DNA of 64,000 nucleotides, taken from NCBI GenBank assembly GCA_964466195.1, contig CAYXMQ010000016.1, positions 1-64,000 on the forward strand, written 5' to 3'. Below are positions 18,157 to 27,001 of the stretch, one piece after another (the first letter of the stretch is position 1; each line of letters begins with the position of its first letter). Source of the stretch: PFJX01 sp964466195 (GTDB lineage: Bacteria; Pseudomonadota; Gammaproteobacteria; Burkholderiales; Thiobacillaceae). The notes under the pieces were generated by a model, which saw only the letters and a program-made list of their open reading frames with translations, made no database searches and had not been told where the DNA came from. Made by a program: the position numbers and the translations under genes.

Positions 18157-18620
18157 AGCGTCGCCTCCGCCAGGATCGCCAGGTAGTCCTGTTTCAGTTC
18201 CTGGCAGAGCGCCTGCAAAGCGGGCACGTCTTGCGATACCCAGGCCGGATTGATCGCGATCAGATCGACGCCATTCGGCGTTTCCACCAGCGTGACGCGG
18301 CAAGGCAGAATCTGCGCGGCGCGCAGATCCAGGCGCAGCGCCTGATCCATCTTGGCGAAATTGCAGAAATAGACCAGACGCACCGACTGCACTTCTTGCG
18401 CGTACGGCACCAGCCGGCTATCGATGGCCTGCTGTCGCACGAAGGTGTAATTGTGGTTGACGATGGCCTGGCTCAGCGCCGCCACTGCCTGATCCATATT
18501 CTTGCCCTGCGCGGTCGTGGTGAACAACATCGGCTCCGGCTCGGCGGCCTGGACCCACTGCACCAGGCCGAGCCAGGCGGTGAGTAGAAGCAAAACAATG
18601 AACTGGTTGCGCTGGGCCAT
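18153..18620 (-). CDS. DUF302 family protein (first of a pair)
   Basis: 155 residues from the ATG at 18620, which has AGGAG five bases upstream; an in-frame upstream ATG at 18647 lacks a ribosome-binding site. It has a signal peptide (FIVLLLLTAWLGLVQWVQAAEP) and a DUF302-type domain (VVNHNYTFVRQQAIDS-like, YFCNFAKMDQALRLDLRAAQILPCRVTLVE). It has the same length as the following gene and a related fold pattern, suggesting an old duplication. Function unknown. Confidence 0.8.
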   Translation of the reverse strand: MAQRNQFIVLLLLTAWLGLVQWVQAAEPEPMLFTTTAQGKNMDQAVAALSQAIVNHNYTFVRQQAIDSRLVPYAQEVQSVRLVYFCNFAKMDQALRLDLRAAQILPCRVTLVETPNGVDLIAINPAWVSQDVPALQALCQELKQDYLAILAEATL

Positions 18621-18681
18621 GGCAACTCCTGTCTGGATCGGCATCAAAGCATACCGGGCATCATCCCACTATCCTGTGACA

Positions 18682-18728
18682 GCGTGGCATACGCCACGCG
18701 CTGCGACGGCGCTTGTAGGCGCGGTCGC
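18682..18728. repeat. Two inverted repeats between nasT and the DUF302 genes
   Basis: GCGTGGC-ATAC-GCCACGC (18682-18699) is a perfect seven-pair hairpin. GCGAC...GTCGC (18703-18728) forms a second hairpin with GCGC inner arms and reaches the nasT stop codon. There is no T tract, so these are REP-like or mRNA-stabilising structures rather than clear terminators. Confidence 0.55.
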
Positions 18729-19321
18729 TACAGGTTGGTTGTTTTGACCGTTTCCAGCAGCACTCGCGCCACATCGGCGATGCGCTTCCTGTGCACCATC
18801 GCCTCGCGGCGCAAGGCCTGGTAAGCGGCTTCTTCGGACAGGCCGTCCAGCTTCATCAAATGGCGCTTGGCCTGTTCGATCAGCTTGTGGTCCTGCAATT
18901 CCTGGCGTGCGCGCAGGGTGTCTTCTCGCATCGCCTGCCAGGCTTCGAAGCGCACCTGGGCGAGCTGCAGCAGCGGCTGAATGCGTTCGTGCTCCAGCCC
19001 GTTCACGACGTAGCAGGCGACCCCGGCCGACACCGCCCGGCGCATGGCGTCCTGCGACTCATCCTGACTGAACATGACGATCGGGCGCGGCGTGCGTTCG
19101 CTCATCAGCACGATCTGCTCCAGCGTGTCGCGGCTGGGTGATTCGGTATCCATGATGATCGCGTCGGGCGCCAGTTCTTCGACCCAGCGCGGCAGGTCGA
19201 TGGCGCGGTCGAGGCGGCCGATCAGATGATGTTCCGGCGCATGTTCGGCCAGCGCGGTCATCAAGCTGTCCAGGCGTTTCTTGGACAAGCTGATCAGCAG
19301 AACCTTGAGCGTGGCGGGCAT
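18728..19321 (-). CDS. nasT: ANTAR-domain antiterminator NasT
   Basis: 197 residues from the ATG at 19321 (MPATLKVLLISLSKKRLD). The N-terminal pseudo-receiver has the NasT pattern PDAIIMDTESPSRDTLEQI but lacks the usual acidic pair at the first strand, so phosphorylation is doubtful. The C-terminal ANTAR domain (about 125-190) has HKLIEQAKRHLMKLDGLSEEAAYQALRREAM. NasT-type proteins bind leader RNA with two hexaloop hairpins and prevent termination. Both nrtA and nirB here have such leaders. The nitrate-sensing partner NasS was not found in the window. It follows the PP2C-kinase gene by 80 bases. Confidence 0.88.
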   Translation of the reverse strand: MPATLKVLLISLSKKRLDSLMTALAEHAPEHHLIGRLDRAIDLPRWVEELAPDAIIMDTESPSRDTLEQIVLMSERTPRPIVMFSQDESQDAMRRAVSAGVACYVVNGLEHERIQPLLQLAQVRFEAWQAMREDTLRARQELQDHKLIEQAKRHLMKLDGLSEEAAYQALRREAMVHRKRIADVARVLLETVKTTNL

Positions 19322-19401
19322 GGCGTGTTCAGCCCGGCTCGACGGTGCGGCGGCGCCTGCGGTCTTTGGCGAACATCGGCCTTCCCTTTTTAGCGTTGTC
19401 A

Positions 19402-21105
19402 TCAGCCCGCCAGCAACAGATAGGCCAGCAGCAGATTGAGCACGATCGCCATCAGCGCGATGCCTTGCCAGAAACGCACCGGGTCGCGTTCGGCGACCGG
19501 AGTCGGCCGCGGCCGCAGCAGACGGTTGGCCTCGCCGCGTTCGAGCGCAATGCGGAATTCCTCGGCGGTTTCGAAGCGCGCCTGCGGGTTCTTCGCGCAC
19601 GCTTTCAGCAGAACATTTTCCAGCCAGGGCGGAATATCCGGCCGATAGCGGCTGGGCGGCGCCGGCTCGCTGAAGCGCGGGTGCTGAAATGGCTCCACCT
19701 CGCCATACGGGTATTTCCGGGTTAACAGGTGGTACAGCGTAACGCCGGCCGCATAGAGATCGCTTTGCGGACTGGCGCGGCGGTCGGTGCGGTCAAACAA
19801 TTCCGGCGCCAGATAGCTGGGCGTACCGGGCAGACTGTCGGCGCTTTCGGGCGGGCAGGCCGGGCAATGCGCGACGCCCAGATCGAGCAGGCGCAGCTTG
19901 CCTGCCGAATCCTGATGCAGATTGCCGGGCTTGATGTCGCGATGCAGGATGTCCAGGCGATGCAGCGCGCCAACGGCTTTCATCAGGCGGATGCCCAGAC
20001 TGGCGACTTCGGCGGCGCTGAAGTGCTGGCCCGCATCCAGGCGTTGCTGCAACGAAACGCCTTCATGCCAGCTCTGCACGAAGTAAAGAAAATTGCGAGA
20101 CGGCAGCGGCAACACCTCGCTGAAGTAATGCGAGCGCACCCGTTTGCCCAGCCATTCCTCCATCAGCAGATGTTCGGCTGCATCGAGATCGCCCGCCAGC
20201 ACCGGTTGCAGCGTCTTCAGCACCCAGCTCTGGCCGCTGTCGGCATGGCGCACGCGGTATAGCAAGGTGGCGCGGGAGGTGTGCAGAACCGCTTCGACGA
20301 TGAAGTCATCGAGGCGGGCGCCGGGGGTCAGCACGCCCGGCAAGGGCAGGTTGCGCAGGTCGACGGCGCGGTTCGCGTTCTCCGCGTTGTCGCCATCCGC
20401 CAACGCCTGCACGCGCACGACCAGCGCGCTGGCGTTGTCCTGGCCGCCGCGCTGATGCGCCGCGCGGACCAATGCGTTGGCGGAAAACTCCGCCTCCGCA
20501 TGCAACTGCAGCAGACGATGCAGCTCCTGTTGTCCCAGCGGTTCCCAGACGCCGTCGCTGACCAGCAGGAAGCGGTCGCCGGCCTGCACTTCGCCGTCGC
20601 CGAAATCGGGCAAGACATGGGTATCCAGACCGAGCGCGCGTTTCAGTACATGCGACATGCCCGGCGTCTCCCAGACGTGGTCGCTGGTGAGCTGGTCGAG
20701 ATGCTCGCCGCGCAGACGATACAGACGGCTGTCGCCGACATGGGCGTAGTGGTAACGGCGGCCGCGCAACACCAGCGCGGTCAACGTCGTGGCCATGCCG
20801 CCGGCGTCATGGCGCGACGCGACCTGCCCGTTCAGCCAGCGATTGATCGCGCCCAGCAGCGTGGCGAAGGCATGCGGAATCTCCCAGGTATCCGGCGTCG
20901 AGTAGTAATCGGCGAGCAGATTGCGCACCGCCGTCTCGGCCGCCTCGCGTCCATGCACGCCGCCGGAGACGCCGTCGGCCACTGCCGCCAGCACGCCCTT
21001 GGTCGCAGCCTGCGCGGCCTCCGGCGTGACGAAGCCGCCGAAGTCCTCGTTGTGGTCGCGCGGGCCGGCTGCGGAGGCGTAGCCGAATTCAAGCTGCAGA
21101 GTCAT
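19402..21105 (-). CDS. Fused PP2C phosphatase / Ser-Thr protein kinase
   Basis: 567 residues. Residues 1-240 form a PP2C-type phosphatase (RDHNEDFGGF, AVADGVSGGVHG, HVGDSRLYRL, LLVSDGVWE, DNASALVVRV). Residues about 260-520 form a eukaryotic-like kinase (catalytic HRDIKPGNL near 387, DLG in place of DFG, GTPSYLAPELF). A single membrane helix closes the protein (IALMAIVLNLLLAYLLLAG). Similar fusions are known next to nitrate transporter genes in other proteobacteria. It lies between the NarK-type transporter and nasT; its target is unknown. Confidence 0.9.
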   Translation of the reverse strand: MTLQLEFGYASAAGPRDHNEDFGGFVTPEAAQAATKGVLAAVADGVSGGVHGREAAETAVRNLLADYYSTPDTWEIPHAFATLLGAINRWLNGQVASRHDAGGMATTLTALVLRGRRYHYAHVGDSRLYRLRGEHLDQLTSDHVWETPGMSHVLKRALGLDTHVLPDFGDGEVQAGDRFLLVSDGVWEPLGQQELHRLLQLHAEAEFSANALVRAAHQRGGQDNASALVVRVQALADGDNAENANRAVDLRNLPLPGVLTPGARLDDFIVEAVLHTSRATLLYRVRHADSGQSWVLKTLQPVLAGDLDAAEHLLMEEWLGKRVRSHYFSEVLPLPSRNFLYFVQSWHEGVSLQQRLDAGQHFSAAEVASLGIRLMKAVGALHRLDILHRDIKPGNLHQDSAGKLRLLDLGVAHCPACPPESADSLPGTPSYLAPELFDRTDRRASPQSDLYAAGVTLYHLLTRKYPYGEVEPFQHPRFSEPAPPSRYRPDIPPWLENVLLKACAKNPQARFETAEEFRIALERGEANRLLRPRPTPVAERDPVRFWQGIALMAIVLNLLLAYLLLAG

Positions 21106-21247
21106 GCGGCGAAGACTAAGGTTCTAATCGCGTTGGGTGTTGAAAATGAAGATAGCGCGAGCGTGTTCCCACCCCTTTTGCATAGTGGGACGTCGCCAAT
21201 GCCAACGCTCGCCATGAATTCAACGCCCAACGCGAACAGAGTCAAGG

Positions 21248-22462
21248 TTATACCTTGGCGCCGGCCACACCCACCGCGCCCCACGTGGTGCGCCAGCGCG
21301 TCTTCACCGCGGTCAGGCCGAGCAGGGCGACGATGCACAGCGCGGCGAAGATCAGAAAGCCGGCCTGGTAGTCGCCGGTCAGGCCCTTGGAGAAGCCCAG
21401 GCTGGAGGCCAGATAGAAGCCGCCGATGCCGCCGGCCATGCCGACCAGTCCGGTCATGACCCCGATTTCCTTGCGGAAGCGCTGCGGCACCAGCTGGAAC
21501 ACCGCGCCGTTGCCCATGCCCAGGCTGAGCATCGCGACGACGAAGGCGGCCAGCGCCAGCCATTGGCTGGGCAGGCCGAAGCTCACCGTGGCGAGGGACA
21601 GCGATGCGATCAGATACATCGCGGTCAGCGAACGCACGCCGCCGATGCGGTCCGCCACCACGCCGCCGATCGGCCGCACCAGGGAGCCGGCAAACACGCA
21701 GGCGGCGGTGAAATAACCGGCCACCACCGGCGGCAGGCCGTATTGGTCGTTGAAATAGATGGTCAGGCTGGAGGCCAGGCCGACGAAACCGCCGAAGGTG
21801 ACCGAGTAGAAGAACATGAACCACCAGGCATCCTTGTCCTTCAGGATATGGGCGTATTCGGCAAAGGTCTTCGGCGGCGGGCAATCCGGCGCGTCCTTGG
21901 CGAACACCAGATAAATCACGAACACGATGGACAGCGGAATCAGCACCAGGCCGAACACGTTGCCCCAGCCGAAGGCCAGCGCCAGGCCGGGGGCGAACAG
22001 CGCCGCCAGCACCGTGCCGGAATTGCCGGCGCCGGCGATGCCCAGCGCCGCACCCTGATGCTGCGGCGGATACCAGCGCGAGGCCAGCGGCAGCGCCACC
22101 GCGAAGGCCGCCCCGGCGAAGCCGAGCACGACGCCCAGCAACAGCACCTGCTGAAAGCTGTGGATGCCGCCCAGCCAGGCGGTGGCCAGACCGGCCATGA
22201 CGATGATCTGGCCGACGACGCCGGCCATCTTGGGCTTGATCTGGTCGACCAGCACGCCCATGACGATGCGCAGCAACGCGCCCGCCAGCACCGGCGTGGC
22301 CACCATCAGCCCCTTCTGCGCCGGCGTGAGTTGCAAGTCGGCGGCAATCTGCACGCCCATCGGCCCCAGCAACACCCAGACCATGAAGGCGATGTCGAAA
22401 TAGAGAAAGGCGGACAACAACGTGGGGGGGTGGCCGGATTGCCAGAATGCTTTGTTCATCAT
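21248..22462 (-). CDS. narK: NarK/NasA-type nitrate/nitrite MFS transporter
   Basis: 404 residues with about 12 membrane helices. It belongs to the nitrate-nitrite porter branch of the MFS: FDIAFMVWVLLGPMG near the N-terminus, RIVMGVLVDQIKPK, and the two glycine-rich signatures GVVLGFAGAAFAVALPLASRW / GNSGTVLAALFAP and GNGAVFQLVPQRF.KEIG. It moves nitrate across the inner membrane for assimilation. A sigma-54 promoter lies upstream, with GGGAG before the ATG. The symbol nasA is also used for this family, so narK is used here to avoid confusion with the reductase. Confidence 0.9.
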   Translation of the reverse strand: MMNKAFWQSGHPPTLLSAFLYFDIAFMVWVLLGPMGVQIAADLQLTPAQKGLMVATPVLAGALLRIVMGVLVDQIKPKMAGVVGQIIVMAGLATAWLGGIHSFQQVLLLGVVLGFAGAAFAVALPLASRWYPPQHQGAALGIAGAGNSGTVLAALFAPGLALAFGWGNVFGLVLIPLSIVFVIYLVFAKDAPDCPPPKTFAEYAHILKDKDAWWFMFFYSVTFGGFVGLASSLTIYFNDQYGLPPVVAGYFTAACVFAGSLVRPIGGVVADRIGGVRSLTAMYLIASLSLATVSFGLPSQWLALAAFVVAMLSLGMGNGAVFQLVPQRFRKEIGVMTGLVGMAGGIGGFYLASSLGFSKGLTGDYQAGFLIFAALCIVALLGLTAVKTRWRTTWGAVGVAGAKV

Positions 22463-22497
22463 GCGCTCCCGAGTGCGTCAAAAAGATGAGTGAATAA

Positions 22498-22513
22498 AGC
22501 AGGAGTCGTGCCA
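22498..22513 (-). promoter_or_regulatory. Sigma-54 promoter of the nitrate MFS transporter gene
   Basis: The minus strand reads TGGCACG-ACTC-CTGCT. The -24 box is perfect and the -12 box has the invariant GC. The predicted transcription start, near 22487, is about 25 bases before the ATG, which leaves room for a ribosome-binding site but not for an ANTAR leader. Confidence 0.75.
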
Positions 22514-22686
22514 TGCACCGAAAACGGCGCTGTGGCTGGGTTTTTACCGGGGCGTCGGGCCATGCATGCCTTGTTCGGGTGCGTGCGCCGCGATTTATGC
22601 ACCCAAACGAGGCGGGCCGGCCCAAAACGGTGCCGCTCGGCCGGTTTTTCGGTGATTACCGGCGGGCCCGCGAGCGGGTACGGGCG

Positions 22687-25320
22687 TCAGGCCGTGGCCA
22701 GCAGTTTTTTCAGTTCCGGGATGCAGGAGCCGCAGTTGCTGCCCGCCTTCAGCTTGATGCCCAGCGCTTCGACCGAATCCGCGCCCTGGCCGATCGCCTG
22801 TTTCAGGTCGTTCTCGCCGACGCCGAAGCAGGCGCAGACGATGCGGCCGCAGTCCGGCACGGCTTGGCTGGGGTGGCCCATCAGCAGCGCGGCGCGCTCG
22901 GCGTCGTCGAGGGTGGTCTTTTCGAATAGCCCTTCCAGCCAGTGCCGCGGCGGCAAGGCGCTGACATTCCGGTCGAAGAAGGCCACCAGCTCGATGCGGC
23001 CTTCGTGCAGCTGCGCCATGCGGTAGCGGTTCTCGGCGCCGTCGCGCAGTTCGATCCAGTCGCCGCTGGGGCCGAACTGCTGTCGCAGTTGCCGGGGCCA
23101 CAGGCAATCGCTCTCGGCGCCGGCCAGTTCATGCCGCCAGCAGGCTTTGCCGCGCACCTGCACCCAGTATTCGGCGGCCTGGCAGGCGATGCGCCGGCGC
23201 GCCAGCACGAAGCCGTGCCAGGTGGCCGCATAGGGTTCCACCGCCACCGGCGAGTGTTTGAACTCCGGTTGCCCGGAGATTTCATCGGTGACCGCATGGA
23301 CCAGCGCATCGACGCGCGCCTTGGCGGCATTCTGGTTGCTCCAGTGGATCGGTGCGAACACCGAGCCGGGGCGTTGATCGGCGCTGTCCAGCACGCGCGC
23401 CAGCATGTCGCCGCGGCCGTTGCGCACGCGTGCGAGCCCGCCCGGCGTGAGCGCTGCGCGCAGCAGGTCGGCGGGGTGCATCTCGATATAGGGCTCGCCG
23501 ATGTGGGCGAGCAGTTTGGCGGCCTTGCCGCTGCGGCTCATCGTGTGCCATTGGTCGCGGATGCGGCCGGTGTTGAAGATGAAGGGCTGGCTGGCGTTGA
23601 CCGGCGTCGCCGGGCCGCGCGGCGGCCGCGCGATCAGGCGGGCCTTGTGGTGGCCGGTGAAAAAGCGGCCCTGCCCGAACAGACGCGGCGTGCCACGGCC
23701 GTCGGCGGCCACCGGCCATTGCACCGGAGCCAGCGCGTCATAGCCTGCCGGCGTCAGCCGGCTCAGGCCGGCGAGGTTGAAGTCGCGCGCGCCGTCGTTC
23801 TCGAACGCCGACAGCGCGGCGTGCTCGCGGAAGATTTCCGCCGGCCCGTTGAACGCGAAGGCTTGCGCGTGCCCCATGCGCCGCGCCACTTCATTGACGA
23901 TCCACCAATCCGGTTGCGCCTCGCCGGGCAAGGGCAGGAAGCGGCGCTGGCGCGAAATGCGGCGCTCCGAATTGGTCACCGTGCCGTCCTTCTCGCCCCA
24001 GGCGGCGGCGGGCAGCAGCACCTGCGCGAGTTGCGCGGTATCGGTATGGCGGGTGGTATCGGACACGACGACGAATTTGCACTGTTTCAGCGCCGCCACT
24101 ACCCGGTCCGCTTCCGGCAGACTGACCGCCGGATTGGTCGCCATGATCCAGATCGCCTTGATGCGTCCGCTGCGCACGGCGTCGAACAGCTCGACCGCCT
24201 TGAGGCCGGGGCGATGGGTGATGTTGGGCGCGTTCCAGAAACGGCCGACCCGTTCGATGCATTCCGGCACGATGTCCATGTGCGCCGCCAGCTGGTTGGC
24301 CAGGCCGCCGACTTCGCGCCCGCCCATGGCGTTGGGCTGGCCGGTGATCGAAAACGGCGAGGCGCCGGGTAGGCCGACCCGTCCGCTGGCCAGATGCACG
24401 TTGAGGATGGCGTTGACCTTGTCGACGCCGGAAGAGGATTGGTTGATGCCTTGGGAGAACACGGTCACGCTGCGCGGCGTTTGCGTGAACAGACGGTAGA
24501 ACTCGGCCACATCGGCCACGGCCAGACCGCATTGCGCCGCGACCTTGGCAATGTCGAGGCCGCTGACTTCTTCCAGCGCGACGCCGAAACCCTCGACATG
24601 GTTTTCCAGATAGCTCCAGTCGATGCCGTCCTCTTTGCGCAAGTGGTTGAGCAGGCCGTTGAACAGCCAGGCGTCCGCACCCGGCTTGATCGCCAGATGC
24701 AGGTCCGCCAGGTCGCAGGTCGCGGTGCGGCGCGGGTCGATCACGACGATCTTCATGCCAGGACGCGCCTTCTTGGCGGCGACCAGACGCTGAAACACCA
24801 CCGGATGCGCCCAGGCGGTGTTGGAACCGGCGAGCACGACCAGATCGGCGATGTCCAGGTCTTCGTAGCAGCCCGGTACGGTGTCGCTGCCGAAGGCGCG
24901 CTTGTGGCCGGCCACCGCGGACGACATGCACAGGCGCGAATTGGTGTCGATGTTGCCGCTGCCGATGTAACCCTTCATCAGCTTGTTGGCGACGTAATAG
25001 TCCTCGGTCAGCAACTGGCCGGAGACATAGAACGCGACGGCGTCGGGGCCGTGTTCGGCGATCACCTGCTGGAAGCGTTGCGCGACGGTATCGAGCGCGT
25101 CGTCCCAGGCCGCCCGGCGGCCGTCGATTTCCGGGTAGAGCAGGCGATCATCCAAACTCAGTGTTTCCGCGAGCGCCGCGCCCTTGGAGCAGAGGCGGCC
25201 CAGGTTGGCGGGATGCTCGGGGTCGCCGCGCACCGAGTACCCTTCGCCTTCGCAGCTGACCAGAATGCCGCAGCCGACGCCGCAATAGGGGCAGGTGGTG
25301 TGGGTCGTGAAGGCTGTCAT
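22687..25320 (-). CDS. nasA: Assimilatory nitrate reductase, catalytic subunit
   Basis: 877 residues. The molybdenum bis-MGD oxidoreductase has the N-terminal [4Fe-4S] motif CPYCGVGCG at residues 10-18 and no Tat signal, as expected for a cytoplasmic enzyme. Typical NasA segments follow (ERRISRQRRFLPLPGEA, PFIFNTGRIRDQWHTMSRSG). The C-terminus carries a BFD-like [2Fe-2S] domain (CACFGVGENDLKQAI, GSNCGSCIPELKKLL). It reduces nitrate to nitrite, which NirBD converts to ammonium. A sigma-54 promoter lies almost against the start codon. Confidence 0.94.
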   Translation of the reverse strand: MTAFTTHTTCPYCGVGCGILVSCEGEGYSVRGDPEHPANLGRLCSKGAALAETLSLDDRLLYPEIDGRRAAWDDALDTVAQRFQQVIAEHGPDAVAFYVSGQLLTEDYYVANKLMKGYIGSGNIDTNSRLCMSSAVAGHKRAFGSDTVPGCYEDLDIADLVVLAGSNTAWAHPVVFQRLVAAKKARPGMKIVVIDPRRTATCDLADLHLAIKPGADAWLFNGLLNHLRKEDGIDWSYLENHVEGFGVALEEVSGLDIAKVAAQCGLAVADVAEFYRLFTQTPRSVTVFSQGINQSSSGVDKVNAILNVHLASGRVGLPGASPFSITGQPNAMGGREVGGLANQLAAHMDIVPECIERVGRFWNAPNITHRPGLKAVELFDAVRSGRIKAIWIMATNPAVSLPEADRVVAALKQCKFVVVSDTTRHTDTAQLAQVLLPAAAWGEKDGTVTNSERRISRQRRFLPLPGEAQPDWWIVNEVARRMGHAQAFAFNGPAEIFREHAALSAFENDGARDFNLAGLSRLTPAGYDALAPVQWPVAADGRGTPRLFGQGRFFTGHHKARLIARPPRGPATPVNASQPFIFNTGRIRDQWHTMSRSGKAAKLLAHIGEPYIEMHPADLLRAALTPGGLARVRNGRGDMLARVLDSADQRPGSVFAPIHWSNQNAAKARVDALVHAVTDEISGQPEFKHSPVAVEPYAATWHGFVLARRRIACQAAEYWVQVRGKACWRHELAGAESDCLWPRQLRQQFGPSGDWIELRDGAENRYRMAQLHEGRIELVAFFDRNVSALPPRHWLEGLFEKTTLDDAERAALLMGHPSQAVPDCGRIVCACFGVGENDLKQAIGQGADSVEALGIKLKAGSNCGSCIPELKKLLATA

Positions 25321-25332
25321 GCCGAGAGGAAT

Positions 25333-25348
25333 AGCAACTCCCGTGCCA
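25333..25348 (-). promoter_or_regulatory. Sigma-54 promoter of nasA
   Basis: The minus strand reads TGGCACG-GGAG-TTGCT, a perfect match to the -24/-12 consensus. Counting 12 bases from the conserved C puts the start at about 25322, only two bases before the nasA ATG. Either the message is leaderless or the true start lies slightly elsewhere. Confidence 0.8.
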
Positions 25349-25509
25349 TGCAGCCGTGCACCGGGATGCGCCCTGGTCGGGAATTTCGTAGCGCCGGGGT
25401 TGAATCAGGAAAGGCTGTCGAATCAATGGCGTATAGCGCAATCCCGGCAGGTTTTCGGCTATGCGCGCGCCATCACGGGGCGCTATCGCACGGCGCCGTT
25501 GGCAAGCGG

Positions 25510-25524
25510 GCACCAGGCTAGTGC
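25510..25524 (-). promoter_or_regulatory. Candidate NtrC site upstream of nasA
   Basis: GCACCAGGCTAGTGC fits GCACY-N5-RGTGC, the NtrC operator pattern, about 160 bases upstream of the -24 box. The rest of the 353-base nasA-fccB gap shows only this site, the promoter and the hairpin at 25628. Confidence 0.55.
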
Positions 25525-25627
25525 GGCGACGCACCAGGAAATCACGCAGCGTGCATGAAAAGCGGGCATCGGATGAGCCTGCCTGGAATGGAAATCCGCC
25601 TGCACCGAACCTGTCTCGGCGGCGAGG

Positions 25628-25656
25628 CGCTTCGACAGGCCGAGCCCGTCGAAGCG
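25628..25656. repeat. REP-like inverted repeat downstream of fccB
   Basis: CGCTTCGAC and GTCGAAGCG are perfect nine-base arms around AGGCCGAGCCC. The core (TTCGACAGGC.GAGCCCG) resembles a short dispersed repeat seen in many proteobacterial genomes. It lies 18 bases after the fccB stop and could mark or stabilise the 3' end of the fccAB transcript. Confidence 0.7.
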
Positions 25657-25673
25657 GTTACATCAGTGCCGCC

Positions 25674-26978
25674 TCAGACTTTCAGATTGAGCGTATCGGC
25701 CCAGATGTTCTTGCCCCAGGAATCCATGTACTTCATCTCCGCCTCGCTTTCCTCCTTGGAGACGCCCTTGTCGGGTAGCGTCTGGGAGACCATCTTGAAG
25801 TCCTGGTCGGCGCGGAACACCATGGCCACGTGCATGGCCGTGCTCGCCGAGGTGGCCGAGAAGCAGGTGTTGGTGATCACCGGGGCGATCACCAGCGGCC
25901 GGCCGTTCAGCAACTCCACCAGCGCGGCGGCGCACATCTTGCCGGTGTTGTTGGCCACTGCGCCCGCCTTGGGCATGTTCGACTCGGCGGAATCGCCCAG
26001 GATGTGCACATTCGGCACCGTCTTCGACTCGTAGCTGCGGAAATCCACCGGACACCAGGCCTGCTTGCCTTCGGCCGGGCGGGCGCCGGCCAGCTCGGTC
26101 AACTTGGCCGCGCGCATCGGCGGGATCACGTTGATGACGTCGCCCTTGATGTCGTCGAATTCCAGCGAGATGGTCTTGCTGGTGGCGTTGACCTTCAGCG
26201 CCTTGCTGCTGGGGTGGTAGTCGATCAGGCTTTCCGGCGTGCCGAAACCGTAATGCTTCTTCCAGGCGGCCATGAACAGGCCTTTCTTGGAAACGATATC
26301 GGCATTGGCGTCGAGCACGATGACCTTGGCACGGGGCTTGTTCTTCTTGAAGTAGTCGGCGACCAGACAGACCCGCTCGTAGGGTCCGGGCGGGCAGCGA
26401 TACGGCGTCGGCGGCGTGGCGATGACGAAGACGCCGCCATCGGGCATGGCCTCCAGCTGCTTGCGCAGCGCGACGGTCTGCGGGCCGGCCTTCCAGCCGT
26501 GCATGACGGTCTTGCGCGCCTCGGCGTCGTAGCCTTCGATCTTGTCGTATTGCAGCTCGATGCCGCCCGACAGCACCAGACGGTCGTAGCTGAGGTTGCG
26601 TCCGGAGGCGGTGCGCAGCGTGCGCGCGTTGGCGTCGATGCCGACCACGGTGTCGTGGATGAAGTTGTCCACCAGCTTCTTCAGGCCATCGTAAGAGAAG
26701 GTCAGGTCATCGATGTTGCGGGCGCCGCCGATGACCAGATTGGACAACGGGCAGGACACGAACTTCTCGTTGCTCTCGATCAGCGTGACCTCGATGTTGG
26801 GGTCCCACAATTTGAGGTACTTGGCGCAGGTGGCGCCGCCGAAGCCGGCGCCGACCACCACCACTTTGGGTCGTGCGCCACCGATTGCGGTTCCTGCGCA
26901 GCCCGCGAGCGTGCTCAGGCCGGCTGCACCCGCAGCTCCGGCGGAAACTTTAAGAAAGTCACGGCGATTGAATGTCAT
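25674..26978 (-). CDS. fccB: Flavocytochrome c sulfide dehydrogenase, flavoprotein subunit
   Basis: 434 residues. It has a Tat signal (NRRDFLKVSAGAAGAAG), an FAD-binding Rossmann motif (KVVVVGAGFGGATCAKYL) and two cysteines placed like the redox disulfide of FccB (FVSCPLSN near residue 75 and PYRCPPGPYER), plus the C-terminal FCSD domain. FccAB oxidises sulfide in the periplasm to sulfur or polysulfide and passes electrons to cytochrome c. The cytochrome subunit gene lies immediately upstream. It marks the host as a likely sulfide oxidiser. Confidence 0.93.
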   Translation of the reverse strand: MTFNRRDFLKVSAGAAGAAGLSTLAGCAGTAIGGARPKVVVVGAGFGGATCAKYLKLWDPNIEVTLIESNEKFVSCPLSNLVIGGARNIDDLTFSYDGLKKLVDNFIHDTVVGIDANARTLRTASGRNLSYDRLVLSGGIELQYDKIEGYDAEARKTVMHGWKAGPQTVALRKQLEAMPDGGVFVIATPPTPYRCPPGPYERVCLVADYFKKNKPRAKVIVLDANADIVSKKGLFMAAWKKHYGFGTPESLIDYHPSSKALKVNATSKTISLEFDDIKGDVINVIPPMRAAKLTELAGARPAEGKQAWCPVDFRSYESKTVPNVHILGDSAESNMPKAGAVANNTGKMCAAALVELLNGRPLVIAPVITNTCFSATSASTAMHVAMVFRADQDFKMVSQTLPDKGVSKEESEAEMKYMDSWGKNIWADTLNLKV

Positions 26979-27001
26979 GTTGGGTCTCCTTCAGGCACCG
27001 G

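Noticed and set aside
22514..22686. Search for an NtrC palindrome upstream of the NarK-type gene
   Set aside because: Only GCACC half-sites with wrong spacing or reversed orientation were found.
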